A stretch of DNA of 64,000 nucleotides from Acidobacteriota bacterium (GTDB lineage Bacteria; Acidobacteriota; Vicinamibacteria; Vicinamibacterales; JAKQTR01). Shown here piece after piece: positions 29,576 through 37,896 of this stretch. The notes under the pieces are model-generated. The model saw nothing but the letters and a program-made list of their open reading frames with translations, did not search any database and was not told where the DNA came from. A program made the translations under genes and the position numbers. Numbering within the stretch: the first letter of the stretch is position 1; every line of letters starts with the position of its first letter. The stretch is taken from assembly GCA_026393755.1 (NCBI GenBank), contig JAPKZO010000022.1:1-64000 (forward strand). The letters are read 5' to 3'.

Positions 29576-31174
29576 TCATCCTCGTACGAGTGGAACGGTG
29601 GTCGCGCGTGCGGCCGGTGGTTGACTGGCGTCGTCACCAGTCCAGAGTTGATGCCGGGATTCGTCGAACGTGTCGCGGTTGATCGAAACCCACGTCGAAC
29701 GGTCGTTCGGGTTGACGATACGAACGGTCGGGACTGGGCGAGTGGGCGCGCTTGGGTACCAGTCGAGCGGCTGCGAGCCCGCTGGCGGGATGGGCCGGCC
29801 GTCGCGGTACTCGACGTTGCCAAACAGGCCCGAGATCGGCTGGCCGGTCCACTGGTTGATGCGTTGCAGCCCGCAATTCGCCACCAGGCTCACCAGCGAA
29901 ATCGCGCCCAGCGCCGCGTTGCATACGTCGTCGTGACCGCCCGGACCGTGATCAATCGAGTCCTTCCCGCTACGCCCCGTCCGACGTTCCAAGCCGAGTA
30001 GCTGTGTCTGCAACCGGAGGGAGTCCGGCAGTTCACAGGAGCGGCTGTTGATGATGCTCAGCACGTCCCGGTAGATGTCCGACTTCGGCGCATCGCTCGG
30101 GACCAGCCGCACTCCCAGCTTGGCCATAGCTTCGGTTGGGAAGTTTCCCGCCCACCGATCCGCCGTCGCGGTACCCACGCCATACGACCGCAGGACCAGC
30201 GCGAAGTCCTCGCACACCACCGACGGCGCAAACGGTGGCCGCCGTTCCATAAGGGCATCCAGGACCGCCACACTCCGGCCCTCACGCCGCTCCGCATGCG
30301 CGATCCCCAACGTGGCGCTATCCCCACCAGCCGAGCCGCCCGCGAAGTCCAGGAACGCCTTGTAGATAATCCCGGGCACGCGCGGCAGTTCGATCCGGCC
30401 CTCGACTGTCACCGCGTCAATCGCCTCTCGACTGACAAAGGACTCCACGTCGCTGCGAAACAGGCCGCCATACTCAGCCGAGGCAGACGTCGGATCGTCC
30501 TCGTACGCTTTGGCGATGGCTCGCGCGTCAAACGTGGGATTCAAGCTGGCCGTGTCCGCTTGCACGAACACCACTTCGCCGTCAGGCTGGTCGTGGTATT
30601 TCTTCCAGGCGTCATACAAGATGCCAGAGCGGCTGTAGGGTGAGCTCGCCACCACCAGCAGCGACCCCGGCACGCGGGCCAGCCCGGGCACCACAGCGCG
30701 GTAGAGCTCTACGTCCGGGTTGGCGTCGGTGTCCTTCGGAAAAAAGCTCGCCTCCTCAAGGATGACCAGCACATACGCCCGTCCGCGCGGCGCCGCCGTG
30801 CTGGCCGTGAGCACTTCGATAATGACGCCGGTCGACAACTCGATCGAGTCGCGCGTCTCGCTCACAATCAGCCGGGACAGCGCCGGCACGCTCTTGAGCA
30901 GGCCGACGACATAGCGGAACGTGATGCCCGCTTGCTTCCGGTCGGGCGCGAAAATGCCGACGTAGATGTACTCGCCGGGCACGCGATCGTACGTCTGCAC
31001 GGCCTTCCAGACGGCTATCAGCGCCGCTATGCGACTCTTGCCAGCGCCTCGACCAATGGCCCCGTAGAACTCGCGGACGATCGGCGTGATACGAGCCAGG
31101 ACGGCGCGCCAGCCGTCCCACGATGACCCACGGAAGCCGGGAAACAGGTTCATGAAATCGAGTAGGCTGGTCAT
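29576..31174 (-). CDS. terL: phage terminase large subunit
   Basis: A 532-residue packaging motor. The ATPase has Walker A GRGAGKS (residues 41-47) and Walker B LVILEE (136-141) with the catalytic glutamate. The nuclease half shows FLDFAGGSAGGDS with its first acidic residue and a late DHGPGGHDD. AGGAGG with 7-nt spacing marks the ATG at 31174; the frame extends to 31270 without support. It overlaps the zinc-ribbon gene by 4 nt. It would package element DNA into a procapsid, but no portal or capsid gene is present here. Confidence 0.88.
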   Translation of the reverse strand: MTSLLDFMNLFPGFRGSSWDGWRAVLARITPIVREFYGAIGRGAGKSRIAALIAVWKAVQTYDRVPGEYIYVGIFAPDRKQAGITFRYVVGLLKSVPALSRLIVSETRDSIELSTGVIIEVLTASTAAPRGRAYVLVILEEASFFPKDTDANPDVELYRAVVPGLARVPGSLLVVASSPYSRSGILYDAWKKYHDQPDGEVVFVQADTASLNPTFDARAIAKAYEDDPTSASAEYGGLFRSDVESFVSREAIDAVTVEGRIELPRVPGIIYKAFLDFAGGSAGGDSATLGIAHAERREGRSVAVLDALMERRPPFAPSVVCEDFALVLRSYGVGTATADRWAGNFPTEAMAKLGVRLVPSDAPKSDIYRDVLSIINSRSCELPDSLRLQTQLLGLERRTGRSGKDSIDHGPGGHDDVCNAALGAISLVSLVANCGLQRINQWTGQPISGLFGNVEYRDGRPIPPAGSQPLDWYPSAPTRPVPTVRIVNPNDRSTWVSINRDTFDESRHQLWTGDDASQPPAARATTVPLVRG

Positions 31175-31710
31175 CGGTTCGCCTCCTGCACGGCTTCCCG
31201 CACAGCATCCAATGGGTTCGCGTGTTTCGCCTTGCGCGCCACGCCGATCCGTTGCGCCAGCCGGTCCCATCGATCCACCGTGGTCAGGAAGGCGCCGTGG
31301 ATGTTGCGGACCCCGCCGCTCGGCGTGAGCAGGCCGCGTTTCACGATGTCATTCGCAATCAACCGCAGGACAATCTCGACTTCCTTCAGCCGGCTCACAT
31401 AGGCGAGGCCCAGCGTCGTCAGTTCGGACTCGCCGCCCTGGTCGGCCAGGATGCCCGCTACGAAGTCGTCGACGGACTGCCGCAGTTCACGCGGGTGCTG
31501 GACCGCATAGATCCCCGACTGGCGCGCGGACTGATTCGCCGGCAAGAACACGTTGCACCGGGAACACTGGCCCCGTCCCGACGGCTGTTCGAGCCCACAG
31601 CGGGGGCACGTCACCGACTCGCCAGCCGCGGCGCCGTCGATGCCTCCGTTTGGCGGATTCGGCGCGTTTTCGGCATTCGGTTGCACGTCTGGTTGCACGT
31701 CGCTATTCAT
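31171..31710 (-). CDS. zinc-ribbon protein preceding the terminase
   Basis: A 179-residue protein. After a low-complexity N-terminus with a tandem DVQPDVQP there is a four-cysteine ribbon (CPRCG and CSRC). The rest is helical. Its place directly before, and overlapping, the large terminase suggests a small terminase-like or packaging-specificity role. No family match can be claimed. ATG at 31710 is preferred to TTG at 31719. Confidence 0.65.
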   Translation of the reverse strand: MNSDVQPDVQPNAENAPNPPNGGIDGAAAGESVTCPRCGLEQPSGRGQCSRCNVFLPANQSARQSGIYAVQHPRELRQSVDDFVAGILADQGGESELTTLGLAYVSRLKEVEIVLRLIANDIVKRGLLTPSGGVRNIHGAFLTTVDRWDRLAQRIGVARKAKHANPLDAVREAVQEANR

Positions 31711-31851
31711 AGTCGTCAATTCCCTAATGATTCAGGCAGAGCGCACGTGTCTACAAGACACTGGGCCGGGCGGAACAGGCCAGGCCGATTGCCGCAAGTG
31801 GAGAGGCAGAAAACCTCCATACCCGAGGCCGGCCTTTCCCCACAAATGGCA

Positions 31852-31971
31852 CCAACCGCACTTCTCGCACTTCTTTCACATCCCTCATAGCTGTCCGGGG
31901 AGGGAGAACACGCTCTAAGTGATATGTGTGAGAAGTGTGATTTGTTATGTATGTATAGGAAGTGCGGTTTC
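31852..31971. repeat. iteron-like repeats, candidate replication origin of element 1
   Basis: The motif GTGYGAGAAGTGYGRTTKG occurs on the minus strand at 31852-31870 and on the plus strand at 31926-31944 (15 of 19 positions equal). Further half-copies AAGTGCG lie at 31866-31872 (minus) and 31960-31966 (plus). The inverted clusters flank a centre with AT-richer sequence on the right. The block lies in the only large gap of the train, between the end of the primase gene and the terminase operon. Confidence 0.55.
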
Positions 31972-31972
31972 T

Positions 31973-34192
31973 TCATGCCTGCCCGCCTTTCCCGCTATCG
32001 ACCTGCCACAGTTCACCGGGTCGGCCCATGTCGGCCTTGATTTGCACCGCCACGATCTGACCCCGGTCGACCAGGGTGTCCCGGATGGAGTCGAGCGTCT
32101 TCTTGTCGCAATGAGCGAGCCGGGCGAGGACGTGCCGCGGGACTGACCGGCGCTGGCGAACCACCACGAGCACCCGCTGCAGCTTCCGCTCGAAGTCGGA
32201 CTCGCCAATCCGCGCCGCGAAGGCCAAGGCGTAGCTTTGCCACCGCCTCGCAATGATCATGGCGGACTCGGCATCGTCTGTCGTCACCACGAGCGCGGCA
32301 TGGTCGGCGGTATCGGGACGGCCGGCGGCCACCAGCAAGCAGAGCTTGAGCGCGGTCGCAGACAAGCGTGACAGCATGGCGCGTCCGGTTTCCGTCTGCG
32401 CGGCGCCGGCCTGTTCGAGTGGCTCGAAGAACAGGGCATCGAGCCGGGAGAGCACGCCGGGCTCGAAGCGCACCGCGCGGGATGTCGCCAGCGAGGTTGC
32501 CCACGCATGGAGGCGGCCGACATGTCGAGCCAGATGGTCACGGGCTCCGTCCAGGTCATCGTCGGACTCGAAGAACGGCCGCCGCGCCGGCTTCGAGGTC
32601 GGCATGATGACTGCGAATCGAGGCAGTAACCCAGAGAGCACATCGGGTTCGGTCAGCGACTCGAAGATTGCCGGCGTGGTGCAGCCGAGCACGGACAGGT
32701 GAGGATCGACGATGTGGTCCTCGTCGAGGATCTTGGTTCCGTCTTTCGCCCGCTTACTGTGCTTGTGATACGAGTAATTCCCGCCACCGTACACGGTGAG
32801 GAACAGGCCCTTCATCCCCGCCATATGCGGCGCATGGTGGAGCTTACTGAGCAATTCGGAGAATTCATCCACGAAGAGACAGGTGCTCTGCCGTGGCCGT
32901 GCGGCCAACTGCTCGACGAACCCCTCGGGCGAGAACGCATCCGAGCACAAGCTACTGGGCAGCACCCGATACAGCACATCCCGCGCGAGATCCTTCGAGG
33001 TCGACTTCCGCGAGGACGTACTGTCGCCGATGAGGAGCCCGTAGAAATTCGTCCCGAGGCCGTTCGGATACTGCGTCAACCGAGCCCGTACGGTTGGCGT
33101 CGCGTCCGCGAGAATGCCCAGCGCCGCCGCCTCGTGATACTCATGGGCGCCGTCGGTGCATCGGCTGGCGTAGTCAATCCATTGGCTGATGAAATGGTCG
33201 TGCGGGACAGCAGGCGCGAAGGTGTAGGGCATGGGCATCACGGGCACCGCCTCGGGTTCTGGTTCGGGCATGGGCGCATCCACAGACACCACGGTCGGTC
33301 TCGCGCCCGAGTACGTCTCCCGGCATCCACTGATGGCCTTCTCGATCGTCGCGTCGCCATACGCCTGTTCACCGTGTCGGGTGTCCCACTTGTCGCGCAT
33401 CAATCCGGACTGCCGGAAGAGGCGATCCATTTGGCCGGCATCCCAGTTGGTCCAAAACGCCAGCAGGTTGCACAGCGCCAGGTCCGCCTCAGAGTGCGAG
33501 GCGTGCCCGGAGATGTCGCCCGCCCACAGCGCGGAAAACTTCGAGCCGTTGCTGGCGCGTCGAGCCTTGTCGAGTAACTCAGCGTCGCCCAGGCTGAGCA
33601 CGGGCATGGTGCTCGACGCCTTCGGCTTGGTCGCCTTCGCCGCGAAGGTCTGCGCGTGCAGGACGGCCAGTGCTGCGGTGCGTTCTTCGATCGTGGTGGG
33701 TGTTCCGTCGAGGTGCTGTCCGGTCACGGTGAGATACCGCCCCGAGTCATACATTTCGACGGGGCCAGCCTTGCGGCGTCCAGGTGGCAGTGTCCCACGC
33801 ACGAGTAACCGGAGCCCATGCCCGCTCGGGCTGCGCTCGGCGTAGGTATTGATGGCCGTCACGATGGCCATGGCCCATGGGGCGATGACGCCTTGGTCGT
33901 CGATGCAATGATCGAGGTCGACGCCGGCCAGCCCGTCCACCATCGGCACGCCAATCCCGTCGCACTTGCCATCGAGATACGTGTCGATCGCGATGCGGTA
34001 GGGGCGCCAGGTGGCCGGGTCCGTCGACGATGCGAGCCGCGCGGGGTCAGAGGCGATGTAGGGCGGCTTCGTCCACTTGCCCTTGTCGTCACCGACGTAC
34101 TTCCACACGACGAACTGGTCGGCCGCCACCAGATCCGGAGGGATGCCGTCGGGCTGCACTGACAGGGGCACGGGACGCGGTGAGGCGGTCAC
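31973..34192 (-). CDS. NrS-1/DUF3987-type primase-helicase
   Basis: A 739-residue replication protein. The N-terminal 200 residues resemble the primase-polymerase domain of phage NrS-1-like proteins: WKYVGDDKGKWTKPPY, the acidic VDLDHC and SPSGHGLRLLVRG. The C-terminal region is a DUF3987-type helicase-like ATPase with a variant P-loop GDSTSSRKST and Walker B CLFVDEFSELL. It starts with GTG overlapping the previous stop (GTGA). It is the likely replication initiator/primase of element 1, and candidate iterons lie just past its stop. Confidence 0.82.
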   Translation of the reverse strand: MTASPRPVPLSVQPDGIPPDLVAADQFVVWKYVGDDKGKWTKPPYIASDPARLASSTDPATWRPYRIAIDTYLDGKCDGIGVPMVDGLAGVDLDHCIDDQGVIAPWAMAIVTAINTYAERSPSGHGLRLLVRGTLPPGRRKAGPVEMYDSGRYLTVTGQHLDGTPTTIEERTAALAVLHAQTFAAKATKPKASSTMPVLSLGDAELLDKARRASNGSKFSALWAGDISGHASHSEADLALCNLLAFWTNWDAGQMDRLFRQSGLMRDKWDTRHGEQAYGDATIEKAISGCRETYSGARPTVVSVDAPMPEPEPEAVPVMPMPYTFAPAVPHDHFISQWIDYASRCTDGAHEYHEAAALGILADATPTVRARLTQYPNGLGTNFYGLLIGDSTSSRKSTSKDLARDVLYRVLPSSLCSDAFSPEGFVEQLAARPRQSTCLFVDEFSELLSKLHHAPHMAGMKGLFLTVYGGGNYSYHKHSKRAKDGTKILDEDHIVDPHLSVLGCTTPAIFESLTEPDVLSGLLPRFAVIMPTSKPARRPFFESDDDLDGARDHLARHVGRLHAWATSLATSRAVRFEPGVLSRLDALFFEPLEQAGAAQTETGRAMLSRLSATALKLCLLVAAGRPDTADHAALVVTTDDAESAMIIARRWQSYALAFAARIGESDFERKLQRVLVVVRQRRSVPRHVLARLAHCDKKTLDSIRDTLVDRGQIVAVQIKADMGRPGELWQVDSGKGGQA

Positions 34193-35082
34193 GACGTCAC
34201 CCCGTCGGTGTATTTCGATGCCTGCCTAGAAATACCCGGCCAGGCGTTCAGGATCGTTGCTAGGGACTCGCGTTCGGCGAGCTCCGCCGCTTCGGCCCGC
34301 TGCCAGGCGGCCATATCCAGGCAGGAGACGATGGCGTGCTCGACCCGATCGCGCAACACCACTGGACTGAGTGCGTCGAGTTCCCAGCACTGCGCTCCGA
34401 AGTGCTTGACGAACCAGCTATGCCGCGGATCGAGTGTCTTGGAGTCGGCTGAGAAGCACGGAAGGTCGCCACGCGTATCGTCTTCGACCAGCGCGAGACG
34501 CTGGAGGTCGACTCGTCCGCCATATTCGGCCAGGCGGTCCGGGAGATCCACCTCCGACATATGGAGGCCGCTCGGGTCCCAATCGCCGACGTAGAACGCC
34601 GTCAGCACGCGGCCAGCGCCGGCGGTTTCGTCGGCCACTTGATGCACGGCCGTTGAGGACCCGTAGCCGTGAAACACGCGGAGCGTCACACCGTAGTCTC
34701 GAAGCACCGGCGCGATCGTGCCGGCAATGGTGGCCTTCTCGCTCCACACTTCGAGCCAGGCTGATTGATCGATCCAGCGGTCCCGCCGATAGGAACGCTT
34801 CACGGCTTCGACGTAGGCCGCCGGATCTTCCCAGGCCGAGACTCGCGTGGGCTCCCGCGTCTCGTCAGTGATCCACGCCCACGGAATCGCGCCTTCCTCG
34901 CGCGCCCGGGTCAAGAGAGCCCCGACGCGGTTCGTCTCGTTCTTCGCCATCGACGGGATCAGGCCCAGCGCGAAGAGCTTGTAGCAGACGGCCCGCACGG
35001 AGCACGGCTGGATTTCCTCGAGGATGGTGATCGCCGCAGCGACCAGATCGATGCTCTTCTGTGACCGCCCGCGCCCGCTCAT
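34189..35082 (-). CDS. TOPRIM-like protein related to topoisomerase VI subunit A/Spo11-type domains
   Basis: A 297-residue protein. Residues of about 30-60 form a helix-rich DNA-binding-like segment. The middle region EVWSEKATIAGTIAPVL then AFYVGDWDPSGLHM fits the TOPRIM pattern of a glutamate and a D-x-D pair. No catalytic tyrosine is obvious. GGAGG 5 nt before the ATG at 35082 defines the start, and overlaps of 4 nt on both sides tie it to helicase and primase. A nuclease or topoisomerase-like role in replication is possible. Confidence 0.7.
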   Translation of the reverse strand: MSGRGRSQKSIDLVAAAITILEEIQPCSVRAVCYKLFALGLIPSMAKNETNRVGALLTRAREEGAIPWAWITDETREPTRVSAWEDPAAYVEAVKRSYRRDRWIDQSAWLEVWSEKATIAGTIAPVLRDYGVTLRVFHGYGSSTAVHQVADETAGAGRVLTAFYVGDWDPSGLHMSEVDLPDRLAEYGGRVDLQRLALVEDDTRGDLPCFSADSKTLDPRHSWFVKHFGAQCWELDALSPVVLRDRVEHAIVSCLDMAAWQRAEAAELAERESLATILNAWPGISRQASKYTDGVTS

Positions 35083-36665
35083 GCCACCCTCCGCGCCACC
35101 ATTGTTGTGATGAGGTCGGAGGCGTCGCCCTTCGAGATGTCCGGCGCAAAGGGAATCCGGCATCGCCGCAAGATGCCGAGTTGCCCCTCGGATGCCGGAG
35201 CGGTGCGCCAGGGCGCCGCCCGATCCACGAGGCGGCCAGCGCCCACCTTGCGCGCGAAGTCCTCAGCAATGCCCTGTGCGTAGCCCAGATCAATCCCCGC
35301 TGCGAGCGCGTGCGATTGGCGTGCTTGGTCGAGATGGAGCACGGTCCAGTGCACGAGGTCGTCAGCCCGCAGGATCACCATGCCGGCTTCGCCAATCGAG
35401 AGGGCATGGCGCGTCGCCCCACTGGCGACCCAGTGCAACGCTCGCCGGTGGAACAGATCAACCGTCTCCGACACGAGGCGCCCATGCGCGTCACGTTGTG
35501 CTTGCAGAGCCTGACGACGGCCAATCGCCTCCGTCACCGTCGCATCGCCGTCAAGTTCTTCAGGTCGCAGGTTGAAGAGTTCAGCGACGGACTGGAGATC
35601 ATGCCGGCGAGTCGAGCCCACCAGGTCGAGCACGAGCAGGTTCGCCTTGCCGGGATAGGGCCGCGTGCCCCGACCGATCATCTGCTGATAGAGGCCCCTC
35701 GATTTCGTGGGCCGCGCCACGATGATGCAGTCGAGACTCGGTTCGTCGAATCCTTCGGTCAGCACGGCGCAATTGCAGACCACCATCGTTTCGCCCGCGT
35801 GCAGGCGTCGCAGGATGGCCCGGCGAAGATCGGGATCGGTTGTGCCGTCCAGCGCCTCAGCCGCCACCCCGGCTTGCTGAAAGGCCGTCGCGGTCTCATG
35901 GGCCAGGGCCACACTTGGCGTGAACACGAGCGCCTTGCGCCCGTCGGCGTGTTCCAGGTAGGCATCCCGGCAATGCGCCGGAGCATTGGCGGAGCGCATC
36001 GCTTCGTCAAGTTCGCCGGCCACGAGATCACCACACCGCGTATGCACGGCATCGAGGTCGACTTCGAGATGCACGCGCTTGGCGATAATGTCGGAGAGGT
36101 AGCCCGCGCCGATCATCGGTAGCATCTCGACGCGGTACGTGATCTCCTGCCAGGTCTCGCCGAGCGGAGCACCGTCGGCACGCTCAGGCGTGGCGGTCAC
36201 ACCTAACACGAGCGGGGCGTCATCCCCGAAGGCGCCGGCGCGTTCGAGGATGCGCTGGTAGCTGTCGGCTGGGGCGTGATGGGCTTCGTCGACGACGATG
36301 GTGGAGAAATCCGCCACTAAGCGATCCCCACGGCGCGGTCGGCTGAGCGTCTGGACGCTGGCGACGACGATCTGTGCGTCGGTCTCGTCTCGCTCAGCCT
36401 TCACGATGCCGACTTGCGCGCCCGGCATCACCATCGGGATCTTGTCGACGGGCTGCTGTATCAGTTCGTCGCGATGCGCGAGCACGAGGGCACGGCCACC
36501 ACGGCGCCGGATGACTTCCGAGAAGACGATCGTTTTCCCCGTGCCGGTCGGCATCACAACTAGTTGTCGGCGAACGTCGCGATCGAACGCGGCCAGGACG
36601 GCGTTGACCGCCTCGTGCTGGTAGGGCCGGAGCGCCAGGCCGGTTGTGGTATTGTTGCTGTGCAT
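35079..36665 (-). CDS. superfamily 2 DEAD/DEAH-box helicase
   Basis: A 528-residue helicase. Visible motifs are MPTGTGKT (Walker A), VVDEAHHA (DEAH), GVTATPERAD, and in the second RecA domain KALVFTPSVALA and QMIGRGTRPY (motif VI). The C-terminal 130 residues are an unassigned helical region. The protein probably unwinds replication intermediates of the element. The gene overlaps the TOPRIM gene by 4 nt and follows the second excisionase-like gene by 63 bp. Confidence 0.9.
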   Translation of the reverse strand: MHSNNTTTGLALRPYQHEAVNAVLAAFDRDVRRQLVVMPTGTGKTIVFSEVIRRRGGRALVLAHRDELIQQPVDKIPMVMPGAQVGIVKAERDETDAQIVVASVQTLSRPRRGDRLVADFSTIVVDEAHHAPADSYQRILERAGAFGDDAPLVLGVTATPERADGAPLGETWQEITYRVEMLPMIGAGYLSDIIAKRVHLEVDLDAVHTRCGDLVAGELDEAMRSANAPAHCRDAYLEHADGRKALVFTPSVALAHETATAFQQAGVAAEALDGTTDPDLRRAILRRLHAGETMVVCNCAVLTEGFDEPSLDCIIVARPTKSRGLYQQMIGRGTRPYPGKANLLVLDLVGSTRRHDLQSVAELFNLRPEELDGDATVTEAIGRRQALQAQRDAHGRLVSETVDLFHRRALHWVASGATRHALSIGEAGMVILRADDLVHWTVLHLDQARQSHALAAGIDLGYAQGIAEDFARKVGAGRLVDRAAPWRTAPASEGQLGILRRCRIPFAPDISKGDASDLITTMVARRVA

Positions 36666-36728
36666 CGATCAACCTCGGTGCGTTTCTCGGTCTGGCCTTG
36701 AGCGTTGCCCGCGCTTGGGGCCATTTGT

Positions 36729-36953
36729 TTATCTGACCCGCGTCATCTCGACAGGCGTCGCGCTGGCTTCGAGCCACTGGCGGACCCAACTGTCGTGAAT
36801 GCGGATCGGGCCGCGCGCCCCGCCGATGCGCGCATGCGGCAGCCGGCCGGCCCGCGCTTCGCGCCGCAAGATTTGTGTCGAGAGACGCACCAGCGCCGCC
36901 ACCTCGGCGACGGTCAGCCACTGCGGGGGCGTGGCGATCGCGTCGGTGGTCAC
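36729..36953 (-). CDS. excisionase-like HTH protein
   Basis: A 74-residue MerR/Xis-type DNA-binding protein: QWLTVAEVAALVRLSTQILRR then RLPHARIG and RIHDSWVRQWLE, the winged-helix pattern of excisionases. GTG start overlapping the previous stop (GTGA). It probably bends DNA at att arms or regulates the switch between integration and excision. Confidence 0.75.
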   Translation of the reverse strand: MTTDAIATPPQWLTVAEVAALVRLSTQILRREARAGRLPHARIGGARGPIRIHDSWVRQWLEASATPVEMTRVR

Positions 36954-37141
36954 TGGCCCCCCTCGCGCTTAGCGGTCTGCCGCGTGACGAGCCAGCGCAG
37001 CACTTCATCGAGGCGGAACAGTCGCATCCCGCCGACCGTCCGCGTGACCGGGAGCCGCCCAAGGTCGGCCCAAAGCCGAACCGCTCCAGGCGTTACGCCG
37101 GCCAGTTTGGCGACGTCGTGAGGCGTTAGAAGATCGCTCAT
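36950..37141 (-). CDS. MerR-type HTH regulator/excisionase
   Basis: A 63-residue winged-helix protein: LTPHDVAKLAGVTPGAVRLWAD, then LPVTRTVGGMRLFRLDEVLRWL. It is the first gene of the leftward train. The ATG at 37141 is preferred over a GTG at 37186. A -35-like TTGACT is seen upstream (complement of 37171-37176). It overlaps the next HTH gene by 4 nt; two adjacent Xis-like proteins may act together. Confidence 0.75.
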   Translation of the reverse strand: MSDLLTPHDVAKLAGVTPGAVRLWADLGRLPVTRTVGGMRLFRLDEVLRWLVTRQTAKREGGQ

Positions 37142-37242
37142 GCCTTGATATTGAGGCTGTGACCTGTTAGAGTCAATAGCGTGCACCGTGTATCAAAAGA
37201 AATCGTCGTGCACACTGTTTTTAATTGTGCTAGGATAATCCC
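37142..37242. promoter_or_regulatory. divergent control region of element 1
   Basis: About 100 bp separating the leftward train from the integrase operon. Rightward, TAGGAT (37231-37236) ends 6 nt before the ATG at 37243, which suggests a leaderless transcript. Leftward, TTGACT is a good -35 box. Two CGTGCAC copies (37180-37186 and 37207-37213) lie between and may bind a regulator. This is the likely switch between lysogenic and replicative expression. Confidence 0.45.
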
Positions 37243-37896
37243 ATGAAGAAGACGCGGGAGCCTCGAAAGCAATTCTTCCCCGACCTGAATCTGCTTGAAA
37301 CAGAACTCGGCAACGGCTGGATGGTGGTCGAACACTTCGACCTGCAGGACGACCGCCGAGTGGTCGATGAGCTCAAGATCTATCCCGCGCCACTCCCGCC
37401 GGTGGCAGGAGTCCAGATGGCACGACACCCCGGTGAGCGGCCAAAAGACGCACCTGTTCCGGTCGGCGGTATCACGGCGCGCCTGCTCCGTCTCGTGAAG
37501 GTGGGTAAGTATGCCGAGCCGGTGATTGCCGACTACCGGCGATGGTGCGCAAGACACTTCGGCAAGGACGCGCTACGGCGCCTGGACGAACACATCGGAA
37601 GGCCATCGCCTCGGCGACGGCGGAAGCGACCACGCAACCATCGGGCGACGGATGCCTTCTACGCTGAGCTTGCCCGCGACTACGCGCTGTTGTGGAAGCG
37701 CGTTCACGCGCCGACGGCGGAACTGGCCGTGATGCGCGATGTCCCGCTTGAACAGATGCGGTCGCATATCCACCTCGCCCGGAAGAACGGATTTCTCACG
37801 AAGACAATGCGCGGGAAGGCTGGCGGCGAACTCACCCCGAAGGCGTCGGCGGAACTTTCACGGAAGGATGGAGCGGTGAAGGGGGAATCCCGATGA
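37243..37896 (+). CDS. integrase-associated DNA-binding-type protein
   Basis: A 217-residue basic protein with a central arginine-rich stretch (RPSPRRRRKRPRN). The C-terminal region LAVMRDVPLEQMRSHIHLARKNGFLT followed by GKAGGELTPKA looks like a helix-turn-helix with wing, as seen in proteins encoded beside integrases in other phyla. The stop overlaps the integrase ATG (ATGA), so both are made together. It may be a regulator or an integration accessory factor. Confidence 0.65.
   Translation: MKKTREPRKQFFPDLNLLETELGNGWMVVEHFDLQDDRRVVDELKIYPAPLPPVAGVQMARHPGERPKDAPVPVGGITARLLRLVKVGKYAEPVIADYRRWCARHFGKDALRRLDEHIGRPSPRRRRKRPRNHRATDAFYAELARDYALLWKRVHAPTAELAVMRDVPLEQMRSHIHLARKNGFLTKTMRGKAGGELTPKASAELSRKDGAVKGESR

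Noticed and set aside
37180-37213. CGTGCAC pair as a proven operator
   Set aside because: Only a short motif, two copies; kept as a mention in the control region and not as a separate site.
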